Shown: positions 31,359 to 40,711 of the stretch, piece by piece
How positions within the stretch are numbered: position 1 is the stretch's first letter
How the letters are laid out: the number at the start of each line of letters is the position of its first letter
From: a virus
Virus record (IMG/VR): IMGVR_UViG_3300026097_000876
Coordinates: 1-64,000 of that record
DNA: 64,000 nt
Reading direction: 5' to 3' (one strand)
Made by a program: the position numbers and the translations under genes
Notes under the pieces: generated by a model
Told to the model about the DNA's origin: nothing
What the model saw: the letters and a program-made list of their open reading frames with translations, nothing else
The model's database searches: none

Positions 31359-31645
31359 TACAGTGCTATTCCGCTTGTTTGTGATGTGTATTGCTTACTA
31401 ATTTCATTTTCAGTTTTAGCAACACAACTCACTGCGTGTGATTGAAGTACAAATTTGGCTTCTGGAGATACCCCAAACATAAATGGTGCTAGTCCTAATC
31501 CTTGCTGTTGCGCAATTAGTACCATTGGTTTATGTAATGTATAGCCTTTAGCATCTTCTGCATCTAATCTTCCGATTAGTTCTTCTCCTGAGTTTAATTT
31601 AAAGCTAACGTTGTCGCCAACTTTATATGGTGCTTCTATTAACAT
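31358..31645 (-). CDS. Sm/SH3-like small protein
   Basis: 95 residues. The first half (YKVGDNVSFKLNSGEELIGRL, then GYTLHKPMVLI) looks like an Sm/LSm or SH3 barrel. The rest is flexible. It may bind RNA or act as a virion assembly factor next to PAAR. One-base overlaps on both sides. Confidence 0.6.
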   Translation of the reverse strand: MLIEAPYKVGDNVSFKLNSGEELIGRLDAEDAKGYTLHKPMVLIAQQQGLGLAPFMFGVSPEAKFVLQSHAVSCVAKTENEISKQYTSQTSGIAL

Positions 31646-31917
31646 TATAATGTGTGTCCTGTTCCGTTGTATCCTGTTTCTTCTAAATATGCTGTCAGCT
31701 GATCATAGCCTCCAATATATGTACCTTGTAAGAAAATTTGAGGAGCCGTTCTAGGCTGTGGTAGCCCTTTTGCTTCAAATAAATCAAACAATTCTTGTGG
31801 TTGAATGTCTTCACCAAGTTCTTTAACTACATAAGTCAATTCGCGATCGTCTAATAGTTTTTTTGCTTTTACACAATTAGGACACGAAGGCTTACTGTAT
31901 ACAATATTCTCACTCAT
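31645..31917 (-). CDS. grx: Glutaredoxin
   Basis: 90 residues, one thioredoxin fold. Redox site CPNC near residue 12, cis-Pro region TAPQIFLQGTYIGGYDQL. It reduces ribonucleotide reductase. ATGA overlap with nrdB makes the partnership explicit. Confidence 0.94.
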   Translation of the reverse strand: MSENIVYSKPSCPNCVKAKKLLDDRELTYVVKELGEDIQPQELFDLFEAKGLPQPRTAPQIFLQGTYIGGYDQLTAYLEETGYNGTGHTL

Positions 31918-33017
31918 AGTGAGAATCCCTTCAAACTGTTTTCGTCTACATCCTGTTTAATACCGCCAATGATATATGATTCAACTTCTGTTTCTTGAGG
32001 AGCAACCTGCAAGCCTGAACTCGACAACCAGTGCTGTGTCCACGGTAGCGGATTAGTGTTGATTGGACGATCGTAAATAGTGTTGTATCCTAGCGCCTTG
32101 AGTCGTTTGTTAGCAATAAATTCTACGTAATGATGCAAAAGTTCTTCATTAAGTCCGATAATCGCACCATCTTTGAATAGATAGTTAGCCCAAGATTTTT
32201 CTTCGTTGACACAAGTCTTCCACATTTCGTATACTTCGTCTTCGCATTCTTTGGCAATCTCGGCCATTTCTGCATCGTCTTTGTTCTTAATCCAATTTTT
32301 AAGAATTTGTGTACTTAGGTTCAAGTGTGTTGCTTCGTCACGGGCAATAAGGCTAATAATCTTAGCAGACCCTTCCATCATCTTAGATTCGGCAAAAGAA
32401 AACGTACAAGCAAAACTAACATAAAATCTTAGTCCTTCTAAGATATTAACATTCATCATTGCAAGGAATAATTTTTTCTTTACGTCTCTTAAACTACCTT
32501 CTTTCCTATGGAACCAACCGTCAGCTGCCTGCGTAAATGCATCGTAATTTTTAGTTACACTTACCGCACGTTCAATAATCTTTTCATCGTCTAGGATAGT
32601 ATCGAATACTTCTGCAGGGTCAGCATACACGTTCTTCATAATGTGTGTGTAGCTGCGTGAGTGAATTGTTTCAAAGAAGTCCCAAGTAACAATACAGCCT
32701 TCTAACTCAGGTAAACTTACATAAGGAAGGAACGCTAAACTAGGGCCGCGACCTTGTACTGAGTCTAACAGTGTTTGATACTTTAGGTTAGCGGTAAAGA
32801 TATGCTTCTGCTCTGGACGGAAGTTGGCAAAATCTGATCGATCCTTTTGCAGACTTACTTCTTCCGGGCGCCAAAAATAGCCCAGCATAGTTTGATTAAG
32901 TTTATCAAACTCCGGAAATTTAAACGTGTCATAACGCTGTGTATTTTGATCTGCTCCGAAGAACATGTTCTGTTTAGTAAAGTCTACTTTATCTTGATTG
33001 AATACGGTTTTTGCCAT
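31914..33017 (-). CDS. nrdB: Ribonucleotide reductase class Ia, beta subunit
   Basis: 367 residues. Diiron ligands lie in the ferritin-like helices (for example FFETIHSRSYTH and RDEATHLNLS). The radical tyrosine is in LKYQTLLDSVQGRG. It generates the tyrosyl radical for NrdA, giving dNTPs for phage replication. A perfect consensus promoter (33039-33067) precedes it, so nrdB and grx can be made without nrdA. Confidence 0.95.
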   Translation of the reverse strand: MAKTVFNQDKVDFTKQNMFFGADQNTQRYDTFKFPEFDKLNQTMLGYFWRPEEVSLQKDRSDFANFRPEQKHIFTANLKYQTLLDSVQGRGPSLAFLPYVSLPELEGCIVTWDFFETIHSRSYTHIMKNVYADPAEVFDTILDDEKIIERAVSVTKNYDAFTQAADGWFHRKEGSLRDVKKKLFLAMMNVNILEGLRFYVSFACTFSFAESKMMEGSAKIISLIARDEATHLNLSTQILKNWIKNKDDAEMAEIAKECEDEVYEMWKTCVNEEKSWANYLFKDGAIIGLNEELLHHYVEFIANKRLKALGYNTIYDRPINTNPLPWTQHWLSSSGLQVAPQETEVESYIIGGIKQDVDENSLKGFSL

Positions 33018-33038
33018 TATATTTTCCTTATGTCCTAT

Positions 33039-33067
33039 ATTATATCTTACTTTGTATTATTTGTCAA
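33039..33067 (-). promoter_or_regulatory. Consensus sigma70 promoter of nrdB
   Basis: Leftward TTGACA (33062-33067), 17-base spacer, TATAAT (33039-33044): all twelve consensus bases match. Confidence 0.9.
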
Positions 33068-33068
33068 G

Positions 33069-35375
33069 TCAGATTGCACAACTATCGCAAACTTCATCAT
33101 CGTCTGTATCAATTGTTTCTGTTACAGCAAGAGGTTCTTGTGTTGGTTCTTCGGCTATTTCACCGTCTGTCTTATAATCATATGTGTTTTGATAGTAACT
33201 TGTCTTCCAACCAAACTTGTAAGTATTCAGTAAGTCTTTTATCATAACACTCATTGGCACTTCGTTGTTTTCAAAGTGCGTTGGATTATAACTCCAGTTG
33301 CCTGAAATTGCTTGGTCAAAGAACTTTTGCATTACAGCTACAATATTAATGTAACCTTCGTTACTAGGCATATCCCATAGTAAAGTGTAATGTTGCTTGA
33401 GGCTTTGATATTGCGGGACAACTTGTTTCAAAGGACCTTTCTTTGATTTCTTAACACTTAGATATCCCCTAGGCGGCTCAATTCCATTTGTTGCGTTAGA
33501 TACAACACTTGAACTTTCTGACGGCATCTGTGCAGACAACGTGCTGTGTCTAAGACCGTGCGTTTTAATATCATTTCGCAAACTTTCCCAGTCATAGTTT
33601 AACTTGTTTTCTACGATAGTATCAACATCTTTTTTATAAGTATCAATTGGTAAAATACCGTCTGAATACTTTGTGCGATCAAAATATTCGCAAGCGCCTC
33701 GCTCTTGCGCTAACTTATTTGACGCTTTTAGCAAGTAATACTGGAATGCTTCTGTAAGATCGTGTACTAACTTCCATGACTGTTTATCGCTATACTGTAC
33801 TTGATTTTTAGCTAGATAATGAGCAAGTCCGATATACCCTACACCAAGTGAACGTCTTGCTTTAGTCGACTTTTCAGCCGCTAAGATTGGATATCTTTGA
33901 TAATCAATAATTTCTTCTAGAGCACGAACAGCAAGTTCACACAGCTCGTCTAAGTCATTCAAATCTTTAATTATGCCTACATTAATGGCACTTAGAATGC
34001 ACAGTGCAATCTCGCCCTCTGGATCATCAATATGATTTAATGGTTTAGTAGGCAATGTAATTTCTTGACACAAGTTACTCATGTACACTGTGTCTTTGAA
34101 CGAACTGTGTGTGTTAGCGTGGTCTACGTTCATGATGTAGATACGTCCTGTCTCTGCACGTTCTTTGACCAATGCGGAAAACAACTCCATCGCTGGTATA
34201 CGTCTCTTTTTAATACTTGTAGCACGTTCATACTTTTCGTATAGTTCTTGGAATTTGTCTGCATCGCCAAAGTATGCTTCATACAAACCAGGAACATCAT
34301 GTGGCGAGAAAAGAGTAATATCTCCCCCAGATAACAATCTTTCATACATTGTTTTGTTAAGTTGGATTGAATAGTCTAGCTTGCGCACACGGTTGTCTTC
34401 TGTGCCTTTGTTGTTCTTTAGCACAAGGATGTCTTCAATCTCTTGATGCCAAAACGGGAAGTGTGTTGTAGCTGATCCGCCACGTACACCGTTTTGTGTA
34501 CAGCAACGTACTGTACTTTCGAATTTTTTAAGGAACGGAATGATTCCTGTGTGCGCTACTTCTCCGCCTCTGATTTTTGAGTTGACGCCTCTGATGCGGC
34601 CTGCATTGATGCCGATACCCGCTCGCTGTGCAGTGTATCTACCAATCGACATATCGCTAGCGAAGATACTATCAAGGGTGTCGTCACTGTCAACAAGGAC
34701 GCAACTAGCAAACTGTCGCACAGGCGTTCTGACCCCGGCCATGACTGGTGTCGGGATATTGATTTTAAAAAGTGAGGTCGCATCATAGTATCTCCTTACA
34801 TAATGCATACGTGTTTCTGCAGGATAGTTTGCAAACAACGTAGCTGCGATCATCATGTACATGTGCTGAGGAGTTTCAAATATTTCGCCTGAGGAACGAT
34901 CTTGACATAGGTACTTGTCTACTACTTGGCGAAGTCCAGCATAGGTAAAGTTTTCATCACGCTTGTGACGAATATAACCATCAAGTGTTGCAAGTTCTTC
35001 TGCGGTGTACTTCTCGAGAATTTCTGCATCATACACGCCGCGTTCGATATTTCTAGAAATCATTTCAGCTAGAGATAGCTTTTCAAACCCGCCAAACACT
35101 TCCTTGTACACTCCGTACAGCAACAATCTTGAAGCGGCATATTGATAATTAGGAGTTTCTAAACTGATTAGATCATTTGCTGACCTAACTAATAAATCTT
35201 GAATTTCCTTAGTTGTCATTCCGTCCGAAAATTGAATTCCAGCATTCATTTGGATCAAACTACTACTAACGTTAGCTAGTCCCTCACATGCAAAATTAAC
35301 TACTTTATGGATTTTTTGGATATCTAGGCGTACCCTATCGCCATGACGTTTTACAATGCTAAGGTCTTGTTTCAT
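33069..35375 (-). CDS. nrdA: Ribonucleotide reductase class Ia, alpha subunit
   Basis: 768 residues from the ATG at 35375. A start 8 codons upstream is possible. ATP-cone-like N-terminus, active-site Cys in QFASCVLVD, NLCQE holding the Asn-Cys-Glu set, the partner Cys in EIALCILSAINVG, and the C-terminal redox pair CDSC. It reduces NDPs to dNDPs with NrdB and glutaredoxin. It is preceded by an ACTAAATA late-like box at 35404-35411. Confidence 0.95.
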   Translation of the reverse strand: MKQDLSIVKRHGDRVRLDIQKIHKVVNFACEGLANVSSSLIQMNAGIQFSDGMTTKEIQDLLVRSANDLISLETPNYQYAASRLLLYGVYKEVFGGFEKLSLAEMISRNIERGVYDAEILEKYTAEELATLDGYIRHKRDENFTYAGLRQVVDKYLCQDRSSGEIFETPQHMYMMIAATLFANYPAETRMHYVRRYYDATSLFKINIPTPVMAGVRTPVRQFASCVLVDSDDTLDSIFASDMSIGRYTAQRAGIGINAGRIRGVNSKIRGGEVAHTGIIPFLKKFESTVRCCTQNGVRGGSATTHFPFWHQEIEDILVLKNNKGTEDNRVRKLDYSIQLNKTMYERLLSGGDITLFSPHDVPGLYEAYFGDADKFQELYEKYERATSIKKRRIPAMELFSALVKERAETGRIYIMNVDHANTHSSFKDTVYMSNLCQEITLPTKPLNHIDDPEGEIALCILSAINVGIIKDLNDLDELCELAVRALEEIIDYQRYPILAAEKSTKARRSLGVGYIGLAHYLAKNQVQYSDKQSWKLVHDLTEAFQYYLLKASNKLAQERGACEYFDRTKYSDGILPIDTYKKDVDTIVENKLNYDWESLRNDIKTHGLRHSTLSAQMPSESSSVVSNATNGIEPPRGYLSVKKSKKGPLKQVVPQYQSLKQHYTLLWDMPSNEGYINIVAVMQKFFDQAISGNWSYNPTHFENNEVPMSVMIKDLLNTYKFGWKTSYYQNTYDYKTDGEIAEEPTQEPLAVTETIDTDDDEVCDSCAI

Positions 35376-35403
35376 TCTTTTCTTTTTCCTTTTTATCAAA
35401 AAA

Positions 35404-35411
35404 TATTTAGT
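35404..35411 (-). promoter_or_regulatory. Late-promoter-like box (ACTAAATA) of nrdA
   Basis: 29 bases before the ATG at 35375. One deviation from TATAAATA in the key half. Confidence 0.45.
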
Positions 35412-35832
35412 GAAGCGGCGGCATGTGATATATCTTTTGTGATATTACACTTTGTGGAAGTTCGTCGATGGAAACTGCTTCTGTATCGTATCCCAAGACC
35501 ATACTCCTGTCCAAATATACTAGGTACATTACTTGTTCTTTTTCAATGTCCTTACTGATATGTATCTCTACCTGTGACTCACTAAACCTATCGGTTAATT
35601 GTAACGTATACGCACAAAGTTGTGCGATTTCATACTCAGTAAATGAACTGTTTTCAATTAGATTCCAAGGTCCTAATTGTGTATTTGGATCAAACGGATT
35701 GCATTTGCGACTACTAATCGGCAAGTCGTTTAAAAATTTTTGTAACAAAGAAAATGGCCGCGGATGTGTTTCTAATGTGTTCCGAAGATCTCTCCATACT
35801 TTGACTTTATCTTCAAATTTTAATTTGTACAT
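35407..35832 (-). CDS. Protein of unknown function
   Basis: 141 residues, no clear motif. Contains HPRPFSLLQKFLNDLP and KCNPFDPNTQLGPWNLI. Its start overlaps the tailspike stop by one base, so it may be co-expressed with the tailspike, for example as a chaperone, but that is a guess. Confidence 0.55.
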   Translation of the reverse strand: MYKLKFEDKVKVWRDLRNTLETHPRPFSLLQKFLNDLPISSRKCNPFDPNTQLGPWNLIENSSFTEYEIAQLCAYTLQLTDRFSESQVEIHISKDIEKEQVMYLVYLDRSMVLGYDTEAVSIDELPQSVISQKIYHMPPLH

Positions 35833-37454
35833 TAACTTATGACTTTGATTTTAAAATTAAATTCGCCCTGATCATTTGTTGTAGAGTTTAACATGCTGAT
35901 AATAAGTGTGTCAACCCCTGATGCACCATCGGTGTCTACCATAGCAGCTTGGAACTGTAGATTGCTTTCGTATGCAACATCACCTTGGTAACTATGATCG
36001 TCTATAAAATTAATTGCATTACTGTTAGACTTGTCTAACTGAAATGTCATTACACCTGTTCTTTGTGCATTTACAATAGCACTATAATAAGAATATTCAA
36101 CTTCATAGGTTCTATTATAATCGCCTGGCAATCTAAACAAATAGGTATAAGAACTTGCTTCGGACATTTCTAGACTATGCCAGCCTCCGATAGTCGAAAT
36201 TACTTTACCTTTGATTTCTGAAACATATTTGCTGTTTGTAATGTATGTTTGGTTGTAGGACAAGTCAGCTGTTCTAGCAAAGTAATCTTCAACACTACTG
36301 TTTCCTGATTGTACAAAGTCAATCACACTGTATTGTGCGTTGCCTTCGTTGCCGCCGACGTTACCGACTCCTTCATAATTGTTGTGAGAACTAATATTAT
36401 TAGTTCCGTTTGTAATTGCAATTGCTTCTCTATCAATGTTTGTAAAGGCAGATTGACTGATCGTGTTCTTGCACGGTCCTGTGCTTTGTCCAGCTGAACC
36501 AATTGCTGTGTTTTCGCCAAACACAACTCCTTGGCCAATATCTTGGAAATAACAACAATGCCAGTGATTATTGTACACATCATCATCACTTGAAATAGCA
36601 ACACTTAATCCGCTAACCATAACATGATCAAACTTGTTTTTTTGAGTGCCTACTAGCGAACTTAGCGAGTTTAATTTAAACCCTGCGTTAGTTGAAGTAA
36701 TAGTATCTCCAGTTGTCCAAGGACCTGTGATTTTAATTTCTTTAAAATGACTATTCTTACAACTATCTAATACAATAGCCGGCTGTGTTGTACTTACGGT
36801 ACTAACAGTTATTCCTTCTATATGAATATTAGTTGGTTGATTATCTGCTGTATTACTACTTCCGTCAGTATATGCTCCCGGAGTACTTGATCCATTTACT
36901 GTTGAAAATGCTAAATTATCCCCAGTCATAGTAAACTTTGTCTTGTCCATTCCTGCTCCGATAATACTAGCGTATGGAGGAATTTTAATAGTGTCACTGA
37001 TTGTATACACACCTGCAGGAAAATAAAGTTTAACTCTGCTTTGTTCTGTGCCTTTGGTTGAGTTATTAATAAACAGTTGGTCAATGGCTCGTTGAATTGC
37101 CACAGTTTGATCTGTTCCGTCGCCGTTACCGCCAAAGGATCTAATGCTTACGATTTCGTCTAGTCTAGATTGTAATGTTCTTTTGATAGGGGATGTTGCA
37201 CTAGCACCTGTCTGTACTGTGACTCCGTTTAGATAGGCATACGTGTTTGCAAGAGTAAAAAGATCGTCGTGCTCAGTAATTACTTTAGTGTTACCAACTG
37301 CCGGAGCACCTTCAGCAACACTACCGTTACCAATGTACAGTTCTCTCGAATCAACAGCCCAACCAAGTTCGCCGCCTGCAAGTTGTGGTATTCCCGAACC
37401 TTGATTTTTTTGTCCTCTACGTACCTGTATCCTGGAGATCTGCACCACGGCCAT
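35832..37454 (-). CDS. Tailspike/fibre protein with pectate-lyase-like beta-helix
   Basis: 540 residues. The N-terminal attachment motif of virion fibres (IQVRRGQKN, GGELGWAVDSRELYIGNG) is followed by a right-handed beta-helix from about residue 100: SIRSFGGNGDGTDQTVAIQR and YFPAGVYTISDTIKIPP, the start of the Pectate_lyase_3 fold. It ends in a beta-rich domain. It probably binds or cuts host surface glycan. Late promoter 28 bases upstream. Confidence 0.85.
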   Translation of the reverse strand: MAVVQISRIQVRRGQKNQGSGIPQLAGGELGWAVDSRELYIGNGSVAEGAPAVGNTKVITEHDDLFTLANTYAYLNGVTVQTGASATSPIKRTLQSRLDEIVSIRSFGGNGDGTDQTVAIQRAIDQLFINNSTKGTEQSRVKLYFPAGVYTISDTIKIPPYASIIGAGMDKTKFTMTGDNLAFSTVNGSSTPGAYTDGSSNTADNQPTNIHIEGITVSTVSTTQPAIVLDSCKNSHFKEIKITGPWTTGDTITSTNAGFKLNSLSSLVGTQKNKFDHVMVSGLSVAISSDDDVYNNHWHCCYFQDIGQGVVFGENTAIGSAGQSTGPCKNTISQSAFTNIDREAIAITNGTNNISSHNNYEGVGNVGGNEGNAQYSVIDFVQSGNSSVEDYFARTADLSYNQTYITNSKYVSEIKGKVISTIGGWHSLEMSEASSYTYLFRLPGDYNRTYEVEYSYYSAIVNAQRTGVMTFQLDKSNSNAINFIDDHSYQGDVAYESNLQFQAAMVDTDGASGVDTLIISMLNSTTNDQGEFNFKIKVIS

Positions 37455-37481
37455 ATCTCATCCTCCTAAATTTATTACTAG

Positions 37482-37489
37482 TATTTATG
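37482..37489 (-). promoter_or_regulatory. T4-type late promoter (CATAAATA) of the tailspike gene
   Basis: 28 bases before the ATG at 37454. Confidence 0.7.
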
Positions 37490-38189
37490 CGTGTTGCTCG
37501 TAGAATTGATAGACCCTGTTGTACCACTCGTTGCGCCATTCGTCATATTCGTGTGGCCAAAGATCAAATTGTAGATATTGTTCGCCGCCTAGCGCCATTG
37601 AATCATCGCCACGAGTACACATAAACACGTGTCCTTCTCGAATATCTGTACCATATATTTCGTTGTGTGCTTCTGCATATGCAACCATTTGTAGGTAATA
37701 GTCCACTACCCACTCTGGTTTCTTAACTTTGTTTGATTGCTTAAAATCCATGATAGCAGGATTGCCTTTGTATTGACCAACTAAATCTGTTGTGCCAGCA
37801 TACATTTGCGGCATGTATAAGTTAATTTCACTACCCCAAATTTCATCTACATCAATCATAGCACAGTCACGAATTTGTTCCGCCATACGATGTGCTTTGA
37901 TTGCAAAAGGATTACTTCCAGGAGTAGGCCATTCACCAAACTCAATATAATCTTCAAGATACTTGTGCATGCGTGTACCAACGCCTGCGGCTTCTGTAGT
38001 AATTTCTTGTGCTTTCTTTTCGCCTACACGCTTGCGCCATGCAATAAGATGTGTTTTATCTTTAGTGGCATCAAGAATAGTTGTTACGCTTGCAACTGCT
38101 CCGCCGTCTGGAGTAGCATACAATCTCTTGCCGTTTATTTCTTTACGTGATATTGGTTGGTAATCAAACTTTTCTGTAATTAAACTCAT
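37485..38189 (-). CDS. RecB-like PD-(D/E)xK exonuclease
   Basis: 234 residues. Motifs in order: GVGTRMHKYLED, an acidic residue in EIWGSEINLY, the catalytic AGTTDLVGQY...AIMDFKQS (D...DxK), and YYLQMVAYAEA (QhxxY). This is the RecB/Cas4-type nuclease found in many marine T4-like phages, used in recombination and host DNA degradation. Confidence 0.86.
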   Translation of the reverse strand: MSLITEKFDYQPISRKEINGKRLYATPDGGAVASVTTILDATKDKTHLIAWRKRVGEKKAQEITTEAAGVGTRMHKYLEDYIEFGEWPTPGSNPFAIKAHRMAEQIRDCAMIDVDEIWGSEINLYMPQMYAGTTDLVGQYKGNPAIMDFKQSNKVKKPEWVVDYYLQMVAYAEAHNEIYGTDIREGHVFMCTRGDDSMALGGEQYLQFDLWPHEYDEWRNEWYNRVYQFYEQHA

Positions 38190-38193
38190 ATTC

Positions 38194-38793
38194 TCACTTT
38201 ATGTTAAAGTCCCAAACTAGGGCTCGTCTGTTATCTTCTGTTGGGTATGCACCGTGCCATACCCTATCATCCATTATAACCACTCTGCCGGGTGCAGGAT
38301 GGAACTTGTGATCGTATGTATATCCATTTTGATCTTGCAAAACAGTATACAAGCATCCGTTGAAGCGATTATCTTTGGTAGGAACAATGTTATCAAAGAA
38401 CATTACACTAGATGCAAATCTTTTATTTGTCTGTCCTACTTTATCTGTTGAATGAAAATGACCAGCTTGCCAGCCTCCTGGAAAATAATTAAGTGTCCAG
38501 GCTTTGTGAGCTTGCTCGTCTGTTCTTTCTTCTAGTTGTGTTATAGGCATATTCAACTGAGAAAAGATGTCCAACAACCATTCTTTGTATTCTTTTCTTT
38601 CTCTAGACCATTCTTCATTTTGCAAAGGTTTTTGTATGCCATTGACCGTACAAGATCCAGTAGAGATATCTGCTGACGTAAAATCAAATAATTTTTCCAT
38701 ATCTTTGTAATAAGGATAAATTGCAGATACTACCCAGTGCTGATTTGGAACAGCATAGAATTCGATGTCATTTATTTGTTTTAATAGACTCAA
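38194..38793 (-). CDS. 2-oxoglutarate/Fe(II)-dependent oxygenase
   Basis: 199 residues. Iron triad HFH in WQAGHFHSTDKVG and H in DRVWHGAYPT, then RRALVWDFN with the 2OG-binding Arg. Resembles phage prolyl-hydroxylase-like proteins. The substrate is unknown. Own sigma70 promoter 20 bases upstream, and 4 bases after its stop the exonuclease begins. Confidence 0.8.
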   Translation of the reverse strand: MSLLKQINDIEFYAVPNQHWVVSAIYPYYKDMEKLFDFTSADISTGSCTVNGIQKPLQNEEWSRERKEYKEWLLDIFSQLNMPITQLEERTDEQAHKAWTLNYFPGGWQAGHFHSTDKVGQTNKRFASSVMFFDNIVPTKDNRFNGCLYTVLQDQNGYTYDHKFHPAPGRVVIMDDRVWHGAYPTEDNRRALVWDFNIK

Positions 38794-38812
38794 TGGAAAC
38801 TCCTATTCTTTA

Positions 38813-38841
38813 AGTATATAACAAAAGTCTTAGGAAGTCAA
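38813..38841 (-). promoter_or_regulatory. Sigma70-type promoter
   Basis: Leftward TTGACT (38836-38841), 17-base spacer, TATACT (38813-38818). Confidence 0.78.
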
Positions 38842-38845
38842 CAGT

Positions 38846-39109
38846 TTATTTGAGTGCGGCTTTGGTTGCTCTGTCAGCCATTTGGTCAACGGTCTTGTCG
38901 TCGTCTGGTTCTCTAGGAGTTTCTGCGCCAGCGAGAACAACACCGTCTTGATCAAAGTTATTAACAAGATCTTTTACTCTTGTGTCGTTGTTATATGCCT
39001 GAACAAAACTGTCTTTGTCGAAGTGTTCGCTGCCTACATTTGAAAGAATGTCGTTGAGTTTTTCCCAACTAATTTTTGTTGAGCCTTGTTCTAACTCTAG
39101 ATAGAGCAC
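38846..39109 (-). CDS. Small acidic protein of unknown function
   Basis: 87 residues, helical first half (ISWEKLNDILSNVGSEHF) and an acidic tail. It lies just downstream of a scaffold-like acidic protein, so a virion role is possible. Confidence 0.55.
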   Translation of the reverse strand: MLYLELEQGSTKISWEKLNDILSNVGSEHFDKDSFVQAYNNDTRVKDLVNNFDQDGVVLAGAETPREPDDDKTVDQMADRATKAALK

Positions 39110-39141
39110 TTGTGATAGTTTATCGTAACTTTCAGACTCGT

Positions 39142-40062
39142 TTACTTTTTTTTTGAATCTGATAGCATCTTGCCTAGACGTCTACTTAGATCGATACTTT
39201 CTCTTTTCTCTCTATCTGCTGGCTCGTCTCCTCCAGCGGATGCATCTGCTGTTGCAAATTCATCTTCGTCGTCTTCAGGGGCGTCATCTTCTGCATCGAC
39301 TGGCTCCATTTCTAGATCCATTTCGTCGTCTACTTCATCGCCCATTGTTTGAGGTGCACCTTCGCCTGTTAAAGTAGCTACGCCACCTGTCAAAGCATCT
39401 CTAGTACTTTCCAATGATGTAAACAGTTCTTCTAGCGCAGGTTTAACTGCGGCAATAAACTGTTCAGATTTTTCAATACCTAGTTCGTCTTTAATTTTAT
39501 CGCCTAGTTCTAACATTGATTCGGTTTGCATTTCTGCTGTGTCTTCCATCCAACTAGTAACACGATCAACCATATCTTTAGCTGCCATTACTAGTGTTGC
39601 CTCTTGTTCAGCACCTTCACGTACAACAGATTCTTTCTTGGCTCCTACGTTAGGGTCCTCGTCGTCTTTGTCTGCCCACGGTGGAACTCCGTCGCCATCT
39701 CCGTCTGGCATACTACCTTTGCCTGACTTAGCTTTTTTATCTTCTGGCTTCTTGCTTTTATTCTTTTCTTGATATGCTTTAAGACCTGCTGGAACTTCAC
39801 CTTCTGCCATCTCACGCTCTGCAATCTCTGCATTTACAACATCAAGGAACATTTTACTTTTTTGATACGTATCACTTGTAGAAACGCTGTCAAAACTTTC
39901 ATTAGTTTCAACTTGAAAAAGTTTTGTTCTCAATTTGTTACGAACGTCTTCTAACTGTTCTGTAGTAAATGCATCTACATTAACTGTTTGTCCGAATCTC
40001 TTAGCCAAACTTTCATTTAGTGTCTTGACCGTAATAGGTTTTGAAAATTCTGAAATAAGCAT
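39142..40062 (-). CDS. Acidic protein, candidate head-interior or scaffold protein
   Basis: 306 residues, N-terminus MLISEFSKPITVKTLNESL like a capsid-targeting peptide. A Lys-rich hinge, a helix VDRVTSWMEDTAEMQTESML and a very acidic region (about 245-285) follow. Proteins of this build are common in cyanomyoviruses as I recall. Late promoter 29 bases upstream. Scaffold or internal head protein is an inference. Confidence 0.55.
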   Translation of the reverse strand: MLISEFSKPITVKTLNESLAKRFGQTVNVDAFTTEQLEDVRNKLRTKLFQVETNESFDSVSTSDTYQKSKMFLDVVNAEIAEREMAEGEVPAGLKAYQEKNKSKKPEDKKAKSGKGSMPDGDGDGVPPWADKDDEDPNVGAKKESVVREGAEQEATLVMAAKDMVDRVTSWMEDTAEMQTESMLELGDKIKDELGIEKSEQFIAAVKPALEELFTSLESTRDALTGGVATLTGEGAPQTMGDEVDDEMDLEMEPVDAEDDAPEDDEDEFATADASAGGDEPADREKRESIDLSRRLGKMLSDSKKK

Positions 40063-40089
40063 TACTGTATGTTCCTTGTCATTATAGTT

Positions 40090-40518
40090 TTATTTATCAA
40101 ATATAAATGTTTCTATTGCTTCTAAAGCGGTCCAACACTTCTCCATAGCAATATCAAACTGTATTTCTGCGGTGTCTTTTTTAATATTGTTTTTTGAATT
40201 CTCGTATGATCTTTTGGCAAATACAGCATCCATGTAGTATTTACTCGCTCGGTCGTCAAAATTCATTACACTATTAATGTGTTCTTGTTTTTGTTCTATT
40301 GTTAGTTTTGCTATAGCAAGAGCTGCCGCTTTAGTAAATGTTGTAACTATGTGGGAGTTTGTTTTACAATCAAAAAGTTTATAACCTTTTTTGTGTTTTC
40401 GAATTGCAATATGCTTTAGACGAATGCTGTTGCCTTTTTCGTAAGGAATCGCCACTCGATCTAAACCAGTAGTTATTACACGATCTAATTCTTCTGCTAA
40501 TTGTTCATTGAAGATCAT
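40090..40518 (-). CDS. Conserved phage protein of unknown function
   Basis: 142 residues, Lys-rich, mixed alpha/beta then helical. Contains IRKHKKGYKLFDCKTN and AVFAKRSYENSKNN. Overlaps the next gene by 14 bases. I recall similar proteins from marine T4-like phages. Confidence 0.58.
   Translation of the reverse strand: MIFNEQLAEELDRVITTGLDRVAIPYEKGNSIRLKHIAIRKHKKGYKLFDCKTNSHIVTTFTKAAALAIAKLTIEQKQEHINSVMNFDDRASKYYMDAVFAKRSYENSKNNIKKDTAEIQFDIAMEKCWTALEAIETFIFDK
40091..40098 (-). promoter_or_regulatory. T4-type late promoter (GATAAATA)
   Basis: 29 bases before the ATG at 40062. Confidence 0.7.
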
Positions 40519-40711
40519 TTGCTACAACCAATACAGTCCCGTTATTCACTATTTTACTTAATAAACATTTACGAATCAAAGATTCAATTATGAATCTGTC
40601 TCGTTCTGAAAAACTATGTATTGGTCGTACCGAACTACATTTTTTCAACACTTGTTTCTCCTCATTGGAAGTTTGAATGTCGAAACTTGATAGTAGTTCG
40701 TTTAATTTCAT
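40505..40711 (-). CDS. Small conserved phage protein
   Basis: 68 residues, helical. The MKLNELLSSFD start resembles a capsid-targeting peptide, but without a clear LxE cut site. Overlaps both neighbours. Confidence 0.55.
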   Translation of the reverse strand: MKLNELLSSFDIQTSNEEKQVLKKCSSVRPIHSFSERDRFIIESLIRKCLLSKIVNNGTVLVVANDLQ

